Positions 38,480 to 50,705 of a DNA stretch of 64,000 bases are shown here, piece by piece (the stretch's first letter is position 1; every line of letters begins with the position of its first letter). The translations under genes were made by a program, and so were the position numbers. Source of the DNA: Phycomyces blakesleeanus NRRL 1555(-) (taxonomy: Eukaryota; Mucoromycota; Mucoromycetes; Mucorales; Phycomycetaceae); contig NW_017265138.1 in assembly GCF_001638985.1 (NCBI RefSeq), positions 1,054,001-1,118,000 of the forward strand. The letters run 5' to 3'. Under the pieces are notes generated by a model. That model ran no database searches. It was not told the origin of the DNA and saw only the letters and a program-made list of their open reading frames with translations.

Positions 38480-40373
38480 TTCTGGGTCAAAATAAAGCCT
38501 TTATCGTAGTCCATCTTTAGTCCCTTTCCCTTATTACCTGTATATCTCGGATCTTCTTTTGCACTTGGATTCAAATCAACGTCGATGGACATCAATCTAC
38601 ACCCTTCTCTCAGGCTCGTGGTCTCTGACAAGGTGCATCCCTTTCTTTTGATCTATATAACCTTACCTTGGAACCTCTATTGCGCTGGGCAAATTATGAT
38701 ATACCTTTTACTGAGTTTTCTTTGCCTTTGCGCTATGCTCTGTCGTCACTTATATCCCTCAAGCTCTTTGGCTATGTCGAAAATCTCTATTATTCCTGCA
38801 TGACACCGCTCACCTGTCACCATCTTCATCGCCATCTTTTCACATACCTCTTGTTTTCTCCTTGGCTGCTTTTCTCTTCCAAAATGACATTCAAGCTTAT
38901 AACGATTTGACATCACAGCTAAGCTAGACTGATCCTCCGCAACTCCCCTATTATACCTCAGCTTTCCACTTATTCGACCCTTACCTCAGCACAATTTATT
39001 CTGTAAAACTATTCTTTTTAAGGTTGAATCTGCCTGTCACATTTACTGCTATTGTTATTTATCAATCCATAGCCGTGTCACAGTGCTCTACTCTCTCATA
39101 TCTCCTAGCTTTGGTATGTACTATGCGTTATCATTGTACTTCTACCTTTCTCCCGTCGGATTTGTTCAATCACGAGCAAGTCTCTGCAACCTCAATCTTT
39201 TCCTCTAATATCCTCCGGCACCTTCTGCCAACTTATTAGGCTCGAGAGTCTAGGAATTATTAAGCTTCAAGTTTATCAAGCTACTCCCTAGTTGTGCTTG
39301 TTTCGGCCACTCGTACAGTTCCACTTTGGTTTTCGAATGTCCTCCGCCTCGATTATTTCTATTCTGGGCCACCCATTCCTTTATTATTTCTACCTCCTTG
39401 ACCATCTCATCAACGAGAATTTAGCTATTCCCCGGTCACCTTACTTGCGGCGGTTAACTTTGTTCGGAAAAGCTTCAACCTTTTTGTCAACTTTTTTTAT
39501 GCCTTTCCCAACCTCTTTTCACTCCCACTGTTGTTTCCACAGACAGATCTACCTTTCTGTCCGGATGGAATGATATCCAGTTTTTCGAGGCCTATGATGG
39601 TAGTCCTATGTTTGGTGTGCTCTCTCAACATTTCCTCTACCAAAGACTTCATTGTTCTATTGCTCTTCACCGGGTTTTCGAAAGTCCCTGCACTCATGTT
39701 CTCATTATGTAGCCTATCCTACACCATGTTATCTCTCCATCCAAGTTTTATTCAACACAATTCCATTCATTGGCTTTACTTGCTGGGCCAACTGTCGGCG
39801 CCTGATCTTTCTTGAAGGCACTTATTCCTGGTCTACCTTGGCATAATTTTCCCACTCGGTCATTCATAATTTTCTCCGACTCTCAATATTAGACCGCTCA
39901 CTCTATCGGTTTATCTCCTGTACCTTACTTAATGATACTCGTGACATTTGATTCCGTGCCCTACATAAGAAAGCTGGCTGTTGGTTTAGTCCACACTCTT
40001 GGATCCCTATATTCTTCCTAGACACTAAAACTCACCTTGTATTCAATTTCCTGGTAAAGCCTTCCGTTTGGTCGTCTATACGGACGTTATATTTCAACCA
40101 ACCAACTACACCCACCATTTTGCTCTACTATCTATAATCACCTACTTTTCTTTTTTCTTTCAATGATATCGTTCTTTCCGCTACTACCATTTTTGGCTGT
40201 ACGATACTAGTTATATGGAACCATCAGTGGATTTTCATTTTTGACAAAGTTCATTTTGTCCCATTTGCAGTCATATCTACTGTCACTACTCTTCCCTGCC
40301 TCCTCAATAACAAGATTGACCTCGATATGCACACAGTATATATAACACAAAATAGAAAAACCCAAAAAAAAAA
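38480..40373 (+). mobile_element. Degenerate non-LTR retrotransposon (LINE) fragment
   Basis: The plus strand carries decayed reverse transcriptase. From 38611 the frame reads QARGL, a TGA, then QGASL and DLYNLTLEPLLR, which matches the LINE block normally written as QARGLRQGDPLSP followed by the LEP motif; the TGA at 38623-38625 sits where arginine is expected. Further on, LFGYVENLY stands where the catalytic YADD should be. Near 40180-40330 another frame reads TIFGCTILVIWNHQW and later NNKIDLD, similar to the C-terminal end of mucoralean LINE ORF2 proteins. An A-rich tail lies at 40354-40373. The 5' end is missing, as is usual for LINE copies. Family assignment is by motif recognition only. 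Confidence 0.65.
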
Positions 40374-41837
40374 TCGTGATTTCCTCTATTGTTTTTCAGC
40401 GTAAAGACTTAACGGTAAATCAAAGTCTGTAGCTACCCACAATAAAAAAAACATTGTGCCTATTACAAACTTCTTTTTTTTTCTCAAGCCAATAGAGTTC
40501 AAGTTTTAATTACTATTTGAGCTCTTTGTCTTGGAGTTTTCACGTAAAGAGAAACATACACACAAATGCGTATATATATATATATATATATATAGATCAA
40601 ATAATGTCTTTTCAAATTCAAGAAACTAAAAGGAGCGTATACCAAGCACCAGAAGGCTAAGTGAAAAGAAAGATAAATGTCAAGCCACAAACACTGGAAA
40701 CACCAGTGCGGTCATTGCTAATACAATAGTTAGTGGTGAACTAGGCCATGTCATTTTATTGAATATTCCTACTGTAAATACCAAATTGAATGGCTATTAC
40801 GCGCTTTCGGAAAGATTCACAAATTAGTTAACAACTTTGGGACATAAAGTGTTAATGCTCAAAAGACTTTGCTATGAAAAACCAATATATCAGAAGAATC
40901 TCACAGATTTTGTCTTTCGTGTATTTCAGTAAAATATGTAGTTATATAGCTAATAAGGAAGATCTATAATCTAAGAGTTATGCTTGAGTGTATTGATTAG
41001 GTAAAGGAAAGGTATGGTTTTGTTGAACTGTTAGGTGAATAAAATGCCATGACTGAAATGATCAAAGAGTTCAATATTTTATACAAATGAATTTCTTAAT
41101 GTTTCATGTTTAAATTAAATTATTAAATACGGGTGTATATATATATTATGTGCGTATGTAGTTTGTACTGTGATTTTGAAATGAGATGTTTGTGACCTTG
41201 AAAGATACAACTGTAAATAAACAAAGTATTGCTCCACAAGGTTTTATTTTATATTTGGGAAACCAACACACACATCATGTGCTTATATACTTGTATAAAT
41301 TTTGTGCTTTTTAATTAGAATTATATAATCACCCTAATATTATTATTATTTGGTACTCTAAAAATTATATACATATAAAATAAAAGGGAATCACCAGGGA
41401 AGAAAGACAGACGGCTCTTTCCATTACTTTAATATCTTGATATTCCTTCTTTTGTTTTTCTCTTTAAAAAAAACACAGGGGGGTTCGAAGACCTGGATCA
41501 ATACCAATATCAATGGTAATATCCGTACCCGTACCCGTATCCCTATCCCTATCCTTATCAACCTTGTACTGCTTTTAGATATCTATATAAAGTCATCTCA
41601 CGCAAAATGACCAAGTGTATGGAAATAATACAGTGTAAGTAGCATAGTTGATCGATATTGTTTCTATCAACAGAATCTAAACCAATCAGTAAAATAGATA
41701 TGTCTTGTAAATATCCTATAACAAAATTGAGTGTCGTGGTTGGCGAAGATGTCAACAATGGCTTGGAAGAAGCATGTAAGAAAACAAAAGCAAAAAAGAG
41801 AAATTGAGGGTTTCCCGTTTTATTTTTATTATTGTCT
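40374..41837. other. AT-rich spacer between LINE remnant and tnp2 copy 2
   Basis: No gene supported. It contains a TA run at about 40570-40592, scattered A/T tracts, and a CCGTAC/CCCTAT imperfect hexamer array at 41523-41560. Part of the right end may be the terminal region of the second tnp2 element. Confidence 0.45.
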
Positions 41838-43725
41838 ATGATAAACTGCAATACTTCATCTGTGACTCACCGCAATTATTCATTGTCAGTTCAAGTACCT
41901 TTATCCCAAAAAGATTCCTTTTTTTCTGCCAAAGATACAATTACAGGAGCGTTCGTAGTTGATGGCGATGAGATTGAAGAAGGAGATACCGGTTTTGATT
42001 TTGAACAAGAAGAAAACTTTGATGACACCAGTGTGACCTCAATAGTAGAACCAGGTATGAATTAATACGGTATAGAAAATTAATCAATATATTTTTAAAC
42101 TGACTTAACCTTTGTCTTTTGATAACATGCCCTTGTATATCCGCTTTGTTGCAGTATTCATTGTCATATTTCACTTGATCTTTTTGGTAGAAAGCGGTGG
42201 ATCGATTCTCATTGACTTGGAATACTCTACTGTCTCTCTGTGATATGTCTGGCGCCCTTCCATTGACGATCAATAGCTTGAAGCATAAAACAGGATTTAA
42301 CATGGCAACAGACGGAATGACAGTATACATTGCATGCTCACAATGTCATTCGATTTATCCTCCGGAAACAAGTCAAAGAGTCTGTACATTTAAGAAATTC
42401 TCTCAATCCGCCATTTGCAACAACAATCTCTTTAAAGTGTCAACCAGAAATCGTTCTCTTCCAGCAATGGTATACCCATTCAACTCTCTGAAGTACGCCT
42501 TGCAACAAAAATTCTCCAAGCCAGATTTCGTGTCCAAGATCAATTTGTGGAGAAATCGTCAAATAATTGAAAGCACCAAACTTGACCTTTTTGATGGTGC
42601 AGTTTGGAGTGATATTAAAGACATCAATGGCAGACGGTTTGTTGATGATGCCCAATCTTTAATGTTGACTCTGAATATCGATTGGTTTCAGCCGTTTGAT
42701 GGACGAACACATTCCAGCGGTGCGATATATCTCTCTATCAACAATCTCCCACGGAGTGAACGCCTTAAGTCTGAAAATGTCATTCTTATTGGTATGATGC
42801 CTGGGCCGAAGGAAGCAAGCACTGACAGCATGAATCATTACTTGAAGCCGCTTGTTGACGAATTGGTGAAGATGTACATTGGTGTAGAAATGACAGACTC
42901 ACAGAATAGAAAGATTGTTGTTCGTGCTGCATTGATGTGTGTTGCCTGTGATATCCCTGCTGCTCGCAAAACCTCTGGATCTACTGGCCACATGAGCACA
43001 TGCGCCTGCCACAAATGTCAACGACAATTCACGACTATAAAAAAGACCAACGAGCTTGACTACTCTGGATTCAAATACAACAATTGGGTGAGACGCACAA
43101 AGACAATGAATCTGGAACATGCTGTCAGTTGGGCAAATGCACTCGATATCACTGAGCGAACACGCCTGGAAAAATAGAACGGCACTCGGCGGTCACAACT
43201 TCACGGCTTCACCGATTATCCTAATTTGATCATCCTGCTCGGTGTACAATCATTGACCCTATGCACAATCTCTTTCTTGCAACCGTCAAGCGCATAGTGC
43301 AGATTTGGAAAGAGCTAGAGTACTTTGACAACCAAGCTCTGTTGGCCATGCAAGATCTGGCAAATGGTGTTGTTGTTCCACCTGACTATGCACGTATCAA
43401 CAAAAAGATAGCCGACGGATTTTCTTTCATGAAAGATGACGAGTGGAAATCGTGGTGCCTTATTTACTCTCCTTTTGTCCTGAAGCGCATTCTTCCAGTG
43501 AAGCATCTTTCCAACTGGATGTTTTTTTGTAAATGCTTACCGTTTACTCACAAAACCCTCTGTAACTGCTGACGACATATCCAGTGCCCACGCCCATCTC
43601 CAATCGTTCTGTAAAGGGTTTGAGAAGCTGTATAAAGAATTCCCTGTCACTCCAAACATGCATTTACATCTCCATCTGGGCGAGTGTATTAACGATTTCG
43701 GCCCTATCTCTGTTACTATCCAATA
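41838..43725 (+). pseudogene. CACTA-type tnp2 transposase, copy 2, broken
   Basis: An N-terminal exon starts at ATG 41838, is acidic (DGDEIEEGD, FEQEENFDD) and has a plausible donor GTATGA at 42055. The main body runs open from 42197 to 43177 and shares with copy 1 the words LTLNIDWFQPFDG, NNLPRSER, VACDIPAARK and the zinc knuckle CACHKCQRQF. It stops at a TAG at 43175-43177, then continues in shifted frames with IDPMHNLFLATVKR (from about 43254) and DDEWKSWCLIYSPF. After another shift the TPNMHLHLHL and DFGPIS words appear up to about 43720, where the homology ends, so the last tnp2 block present in copy 1 (FSFDRFNGVL) is missing. The transposase is inactive and truncated at the 3' end. It points away from copy 1. 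Confidence 0.82.
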
Positions 43726-44811
43726 AGAAACAATTTTCTAATAAGGATTTTTATAAGCAATATCTTACTAAGAAATCCTAGTAAAATTATAGTAATAACA
43801 CAATTAGAAAACATATAAATATTCAATATATCTCTTATCAATAAACATTATCTTTCGTTTCCTTCAAAAGTTCTCTATTCTCTTATACCCTTTCAGCCAA
43901 GCGTCGGTTTCCTCTCTCTGAGTTAATCTAAGCTTATTTTACACCATTCTTCCCCAGTTCGCAGTTGATTTTTTTTTACATAGCATTGCAAATAGTCAAG
44001 ATCAATTAGAACCTTTGCAGCGATCTTCTACCAGCAGTACCTTTTCTCTATCTGACTTTGTTGAATAATCTTCAAACCCATCACCAGTGTTTCCGATTAA
44101 GCTTGACCCAAAGATTACAATTTGTAAAGGACATTATGAGTGTTTATTGGGAATTTACAAACACGTGTATGATGGTCGAAATTTTCTTTTGGGCATTATT
44201 TACAGTTGTTCTGATAATATTTTTCTTTGCCAATAACCGAATTGAGAGAATGAAACAGATTTCTCTTCTTGGGCAAGAACACTGTTGTGTGTCTACTGGA
44301 GATTTTTTTTTGTTTTCACCACAGATAATACTTTCTGTAGCAATCCTTTACTACTGCAAGCAAATGTATACAATTCTATATGATTTATTTTCTGTTCTGA
44401 TAATTGATATCATATATATATATATATTATAGCTGTCGATTATTATCAATAAAGCAATATATTTTCTTAAGCTCGGATTTATCCACGTCTGGTTACCTAA
44501 ACCAGCTTTCAAGCCTTTTATTTTTTGGAGTGGCATTCAATTTATTCTTCAGGGAGGTATCAACCATTGATAGAAGAAGTAATTGAGCTATGGAACGAAC
44601 CTTCTTCAGTACACACTTATGAATGAATTATTCGAATTAAACGCTTGTATTTTTCTTGACTGTTGCAAAATATAGACTTACTATCACGAGTGAGTTTAGA
44701 CGATTTGAAATTACCTTTGGCACACAAATGAATAAACACATCATTGACCTCTTTATGGCTATTTATCTGAATGGTCTTTTTTATTAGAGAGCTTTGTGCC
44801 TTGTTTTACTT
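43726..44811. other. Spacer with possible transposon residue
   Basis: No gene supported. A patch near 43990-44068 reads open with Ser/Gln-rich residues and could be an N-terminal scrap of another transposon protein; this is a weak impression. Bases 44160-44400 are hydrophobic-coding by chance composition. The stretch includes the 3' region of the minus-strand gene that ends at 44812. Confidence 0.4.
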
Positions 44812-46121
44812 TTATTGTTTTTTCGACCAAGAAGGCAGCTTATCCATCTTCTCCTTTGATAGTTTTTTTTCCCTTTCCCCCTTAATTTTATGAGACATAG
44901 GGCCAGCGCTACCTTTTTTAGCGACGGAGCTGTAAAGGCTATCGAGATCTTGGATGAAATTGTTGGCCTACATGTGTACAAGTATGCTTGAGTATAGCGC
45001 TTCAATATAGTTTTACTTTTTTACAGTACCTCTTCACTCCTCCAGCTTGGGCGAAATTACCAGAAGAAGCGTTTTTGAGAGGACGATCCTTCAACCCCAA
45101 CTTCATCTTCATCATTAGACTCAAAGTCTGAGGTGTAATCATTGTGGAGAAGCTTATCACCTCCCTCTCCAAACTTATCCACAAAGTATTTCCAATAGGC
45201 TGTAAGGACCATTTTCCTTCTTTGGCAAACCTGTATATATATATATATGTATTTGAGTGTGCAGGTTTTATTTTGTTTTCCTTCTTCTTAGTCAATTACA
45301 TCCTCCACAAACTATATTTTGGTATTACCTGAGTTTTTCTCTGGAGAGAACATGCATGTCGCTTATCTTTTAGCTTCTGTTCCTTAGACTTCTTGTCTTT
45401 TGCCTTCTTTTGGGAAATATGGCGCACGATTTTACTGCGAACAGTGGCTGCGGACACGCCCTTTCCTTCTTCTTGGCTTAGAATGTATTCAATGGTGGGC
45501 TTGAGAAGATACCAGTTTGGTACATAACGTAAAGTCTTGGTGTTGTCATACTTTTCGTAGATATTGTCCTTGACAATACACTCACGGATTATCCTCTGGG
45601 TTATATGGGTATTATGTTAATTATTATCACTGCAGACATCCACTACTTACATCCAAGGATGGAAAACGGGAACAAGTAAGTGTGGGATTGACTGAATTGT
45701 CAACCGTGGGCACCGCAGCTAATTTTACAGTGGGCACTGCTCCCTTAGGAGACACATTCTTCAAGACTTTGGACAGAACGCCATTAATTTTGTCGAGTCT
45801 CACGTACAAATCATCGATGATGTGAGCCGGAATGTCTGTATTACTCGGCACATCCAGCCGAGGTCTCTTTGGCCGCAGTTCTCTCAAAGGGTTACTTGAC
45901 TCAGGATATATTTGTGATGTAAAAGCTGTAGGATTACTGTAAATTTGTTGGTGGGATGGTTTGATATTATTATTATTATTATTATTATGATGATTATTTG
46001 AAAAGAAGAAGAAACAAGATGAGGTACTTTATGCTTACCTTTTATGAGTAGTGCCCTGTCCGTGACTATCAATCGTGTCTTTGGTATCAGTAGCCTCTGA
46101 CGTGTCAAATCTTTCGGACAT
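44812..46121 (-). pseudogene. Five-exon gene of unknown family with one in-frame TAA
   Basis: Not recognised as a named family. Minus-strand exons 46121-46039, 45936-45651, 45595-45329, 45230-45030 and 44967-44812 join with matching phases and give 330 residues plus stop. Seen in it: a polar N-terminus, a short PKRPRLD basic patch that could be a nuclear signal, a central region with YVPNWYLLKP, a Lys-rich helix (KKAKDKKSKEQKLKDKR), an acidic stretch, then PSWRSEE and a second helical end. A TAA at 45057-45059 (codon 270) interrupts exon 4, although reading continues in frame into PSWRSEE and exon 5. The architecture (DNA-binding-like helices, nuclear signal, transposon neighbours) fits either an accessory transposon protein or a lineage-specific nuclear protein. 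A donor just before the TAA could also make a shorter intact form. Function is unknown. Confidence 0.55.
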
Positions 46122-47311
46122 AATAGATAACTATAATAATGATGTCCTTTTTTTTCTGTAGAAATAAAATAGAGTAAAAGTAAAAACTTGATTATTTATA
46201 CGAAATTTAGCTTGAGCTTAAAGTTTGACATTCTCTCTCTGTCTGGTTCGGGGAACACGAGGACTCAGTATGTAACAAGGAGTACTGTAGTTTCATCGTC
46301 AAGGAGATACAAGGCAAAGCTTATTGGACACCAATATCTATATCTATACTGTTGACAATGGCAATGGTAACAGCACTCATATTGTAATAAAGATCAATAT
46401 TTTCCCAGGAATTACATGTTTGTTTTGTTAGATTTTCCATCTACCACGCAAAGAAAGATGTGGTCACCAGAATATTTTTGTACAGCCTTTTACCTGTGTC
46501 CGACACAGCTATCAAAAGCTAGCAGAAATTAGAGCATGATCTTTGGACCTGTCAATTTTACAGTCTTCGGGTTAATATTTTATTGAAATCATCACACATT
46601 TTACTGTTTGTGGAAGAAACGGCTCCTACACTTAAGAAGCTTGGTTTTACATAAGATGCATATTGTTATGGGTAATAGCACGGTGCACAGAACTGAAGAA
46701 GTCCTGAGAGCAATTCATAGCAATGAGAATATTGAAGAGGCAGACCAGAAGAAAGTTACAGCTAAAGATAGCCAAGGTTGGATCTGTTATCACAAAGGTT
46801 ATTTACAGAATGAATGAAATATATATATATATATAAATATAAATAAAAGGAAGTGGGCTCATAATTGATCAGTCTAGTTTTGTTAAAACTGATATTACTA
46901 TTATTGTGGTTTGCATATTGTTGGTCAAATATTTCTGCCAAAGAATTTTTCTAGTAAAAATGAGATTCTATTCTCAAGCGCAAAACACTACAACATAAAC
47001 TCACAGGCTGAATTACAACAAATATTACACGAAAAAAGAAATCAACTTGTAATTGTGATAATTTCTATTACCAAATGCAGTACCTGTTGTGTAAGAATAG
47101 AACAAGAAAATATTTTTATTTTTATTTTTATTTTTTTGTTTTGTTTTTTGTTTTGTTTTCCTCATAATTTTACAACGCTTTTTTATTATTGTAATTATTT
47201 TATTTTATTTTATTTCTTTAAAGACATACACACACACAGCAACTACAGCTCTAGAAAAAACTATAGCCAAAAAAAAACCAAAACCAAAAGAAATATATCT
47301 TTGCTTTAAAT
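46122..47311. other. Spacer holding a transposase fragment
   Basis: Apart from the DDE-transposase scrap at 46620-46817, no gene is supported. The right half (46900-47311) is AT-rich with (TTTTTA)n and TTTTG runs and is the likely promoter of the MGCC ubiquitin-like gene. Confidence 0.5.
46620..46817 (+). mobile_element. C-terminal fragment of a DDE transposase
   Basis: One open frame reads KMHIVMGNSTVHRTEEVL, which resembles the second catalytic block of IS630/Tc1-like transposases (normally IVMDN-xx-H, here with Gly in place of the Asp), then, after an apparent internal deletion, VTAKDSQGWICYHKGY, similar to the tail of the same mucoralean family. The usual spacing between these blocks is about 100 residues and is absent here. 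It is a dead remnant; its N-terminal half is not adjacent. Confidence 0.55.
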
Positions 47312-47954
47312 ATGGGCTGCTGTTCCTCTCGTCCATCAACAAGACCAGATGAGTTACGGAGATCATCGGTGCCGAATGATTACCGTAGGGAATGATGACT
47401 TGGTAGCTGAACAAAACTTAATCCTGAATGATGTGATGAAATAAATTTGCATTTTAGCTACAATTCCTGTCCAGACCTCAGTAGATCAAAAGCCTTTACA
47501 AACAAGCCAACTCCAACTCCAACAACGACCACGACAACATCAAGAGCAAGGGCAAGAGCAAGGGCAAGAAGAGCAACAGACATCTTTTCCGTCAAATCCT
47601 TCGGGAACATTAACCTCCTCTTCAGTTACAAAACCAACGGCGCAGGATGTTAAAAGAGACCCGGCTGAACCGATTGGAGAGAGTTGGCCTGTGCAGATCC
47701 GGTTGTCCTCAACCGGTCAGGATATTTCGGTTTCAATTCCCACTTGTGCTCCGTTTCTGTCGGTCGAGGGGCTTCGGCAGCAACTGGTGCCTCATATTAA
47801 ACCGGGTTGCCAGGTCAAACTGATCTATCTCGGAAAACTTCTTTTAGACACAATGTTGATTTTACCCAATACAGCACACACTCTGTCTAAAAATCAAGCT
47901 CTTTCGATCCAACGAGACGGTGTTATCCAGGCTATGGTGTACAAGAACCCTTGA
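47312..47954 (+). CDS. MGCC-anchored ubiquitin-like domain protein
   Basis: Two exons, 47312-47384 and 47458-47954, joined in phase 1, give 189 residues. The protein starts MGCCSS, where Gly2 is a likely N-myristoylation site and Cys3 and Cys4 likely palmitoylation sites, so membrane attachment is expected. A Gln/Glu-rich low-complexity linker follows (QEQGQ repeats, about residues 45-60). Residues from about 100 to the end form a ubiquitin-like fold: a start strand VQIRLSSTG, a helix region SVEGLRQQLVPHI, the typical VKLIYLGKLLLD strand-turn and a C-terminal AMVYKNP. There is no Gly-Gly end, so it is unlikely to be conjugated. Plant and animal MUB proteins are also lipid-anchored ubiquitin folds but are modified at the C-terminus; this one would be anchored at the N-terminus. 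No orthologue is named with confidence. Confidence 0.72.
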
Positions 47955-48063
47955 TTTTTGCTTTTATTTGTGCAGTCTACTAACCCTATCCAAAATCCCT
48001 TACATCCTGTGCATTGTATTGCTCTTTTCTTTATTTCTTCCTTTTCTTTTGCTTTCCAACGAT

Positions 48064-48099
<36 letters not shown>

Positions 48100-48306
48100 G
48101 TCTGTATGTATGTATGCCTGTATGTATTCCATTTTATATCATTTTATTTTTTATTTCATTTCATCCGCATCCATGTAAGAACAAGTCAAATATCCATAAA
48201 GCTTGGGTATATGAAATTACTCACTTTTATTACAAATAAATAAAATATTAATAATAATAAAAAGTCAAAATACACAAGCAATGCTTACTGTTACTTTGTA
48301 TTTTAT
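47955..48306. other. Convergent spacer between the ubiquitin-like gene and Bdp1
   Basis: About 350 bases between two stop codons, with a (CA)n-(TA)n-(TG)n block at 48065-48115 and AATAAA-like signals on the plus strand near 48236-48260. No gene. Both 3' UTRs must lie here. Confidence 0.6.
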
Positions 48307-50705
48307 TTATGAAAGCTTTATCGAATGAAAATCTTCGGGTACTTCATCAAACTCTTCTCCAAGAGCTGCTTTATATTTCTCAAGATCTAATAGACGTTCA
48401 ATTCAGTATACCCATCTTTAAACCTGCTTAATCAAGTACTTACCCATCGGTTTACGCTTTCTGATCAAGTAATCTGTTATCTTCTTTGGATTCAAACGCT
48501 CCTCACGATTGAATTTCAGCCGGACATTGCTACGTGTTCTTCCAGGCAAAAGAGTCGACATCATCTGGAAATCAGTTCCAAATTGTGCTAAAGCCTGCAT
48601 TTCACCCAAGCACATACACACACAATTAATAAACATTTATATCAAATCTTAATAAACTTTGATTATATAACTCACATCAAAGAATAACTCGGTCTCCTGA
48701 ACTGTCCAACGTTGACTCGTCGTCTTTTTACCATATGTCTGACTGTTGACTTTGCGGGACATCGAGTTTTCTTCTACAACTTCCATAGATCCATAGTCAT
48801 TTTGCTCGACCTCAGCTCCCCGATCGATCACCAGAGAATCTGTATCCAGAACAATCTTTCCGTTCACCAATCGTACCTGTGGTGCGTTTGATCTTTGTTT
48901 AAGTCAAGCATTAGTTGGATGTGTTTCAATCTAATTATTGAAATCATTCTAACCACAAAGTGTATATATATATATATGCCTTTGAATGCCTTACGTTTCT
49001 TCTAGCACAGGTCCATCCGAAATCTTCTTTTGTTGCGCCGCTTTTTTAGCCTCATCCATCTTTTTCTTTCGCTCTTCTTCTTCCCTATCCTTTCGGTCGG
49101 CTTCCTCAAGAGCAGCTCCAGTCAAATTCTTACGCTCTTCTAATTTTCGTATCTTTGCCAATCTATGTTGTTCGAATTCCTTGAACGCTTTAGATACAAT
49201 ACCCGTATGCGAGTCTCGAGTAAAGTGTGAAATAGGTCTGTCGAGGAAGTCTGGATTGGCAGGGTCTGTTCTAATGTCATCTAATGTTTGCAAGTCGTCT
49301 GGATTGATCTCTTCCCTTCTACGCTTGTCTTTCTTAACTTGTTTGGTATCTCCGTTGGTATGAGAGTCAGCGTTATTCGATGGGACACCAATACTAATCG
49401 GAGCCCCCTTTCCCTTAGCTTTCTTCTTGGACTTTCCTGCCTCTTTTGCCTCTTTTGCCTTTAATTTCTCGGCTTTTTCGATCGCCTTTTGTGCAGCCTT
49501 TTCTTTTGCCTTTTCTTTTGCCTTTTCTCTAGCAATCTCTCGACTACTTGGCTGACCAGGTTCCTTTGTCTTTGTCTTTGTCTTTGTCTTTGCCTTCGCA
49601 TTTGGATTCGCCTTTGCTTTTCCTTTTCCTTTTCCTTTTGACTTTGAGTTTCCATCGTTTACGTCATTGGCTGTGTCGCTGTCGTTGGCATTGTCGATGT
49701 CGGATTCAGGGTCAAGACCAAATTCTGAATCAGATTCACCCATATCATTTGTATCTAATAGAGTTTTTTTATCAGCCGTATTTCCGCCATTACGAGTAGC
49801 GCGGGAGGTACTTTGTGAAGTCGATGCAGCTGTATTTCTCTCTTGGTCTGTATTTTCAGCAGGAAAGGACAGGGATATTTTGGGTTGGGACGAGCTTGTC
49901 TTTAATTTTGGTCTGGTCGCCTTTGGTTTGGTCGTCTGCTTTCCTTTTTGAACCGCAATTGCCTTTGCTCTTGAAGTTCTTCGTTCCACAAGACTATCGA
50001 TTGCTTCTAAATTCAATTCAGAAAAACTTTGGGAGTTTTTGTTCTTGTTAGACAATGCACAGGTTTCAGGGATCTCTTGCTTGATATCTCCGTTGGTCTT
50101 TATGATTGGTGGTGCAGAATTTGGAGCTGCGGAATCTCCATTTAGATTCAATGATGTAGCAGATACAACCATAGGCTGTCTTCGTACCACACCAGGCCTA
50201 CTGGCATTGTCACTCTTGTTTTTAACGACCGTGGGGGTTTTACTGCTAGAAGAAACGGTAGGTAGTCGAGATTTAGCCGACGATGAGCTTGTTTGGGAGG
50301 AATTTCTAGGACTAGCAGTCGCAATGCTAGGAATCGCTGAAGATTGTACAGCACTTGGTCGAGATTCCGAGACGATAATTGGAGGAGGTGGTTGATGAAC
50401 TTGTGGGGGAAGTGGTGTTGGAATAATAGGTTCTTTCTTTGCTGCTTTTTCCTGTATCGGAACAGTAGATGATTGTGACGTGGTTCCTGTTCCAGTTGAT
50501 GTTGTTGTTGCTTCTGTTGGTGCTGTTGGTGCTGTTGGTGCTGTTGGTGGTTTTTGAGCCGGTGGTCGTGACGGTCGTGCTTTTACTTTTGGAGCGAATC
50601 TTGTGCTGTTTTTATCTTTGGGGCATATTAGCTTTAATTGGCCACGCTTGTGTATTTGTACATATTATTCTACTCACTAACACTGAGCGAGGTTAAGGAT
50701 GACAT
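48307..50705 (-). CDS. BDP1: TFIIIB subunit B'' (Bdp1)
   Basis: Minus-strand exons 50705-50678, 50615-48995, 48892-48676, 48594-48444 and 48386-48307 keep phase and give 698 residues. The first exon codes for only nine and a third codons (MSSLTSLSV) and continues with a TRFAPK block, the usual Bdp1 N-terminal signature. Residues up to about 250 are Ser/Thr/Pro-rich, and about 300-420 is a long Lys/Glu/Ala repeat (KEKAKEKA type). The SANT/Myb domain begins at about residue 611 (RWTVQETELFFD, split by an intron before ALAQFGTDF) and includes GRTRSNVRLKFNREE, after which comes RKRKPMD. Bdp1 joins TBP and Brf1 in TFIIIB, which recruits RNA polymerase III to tRNA, 5S and U6 genes in the nucleus. 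A short acidic C-terminus follows the SANT domain. The 28-base first exon uses donor GTGAGT and acceptor CAAAG and is slightly less certain. Confidence 0.88.
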
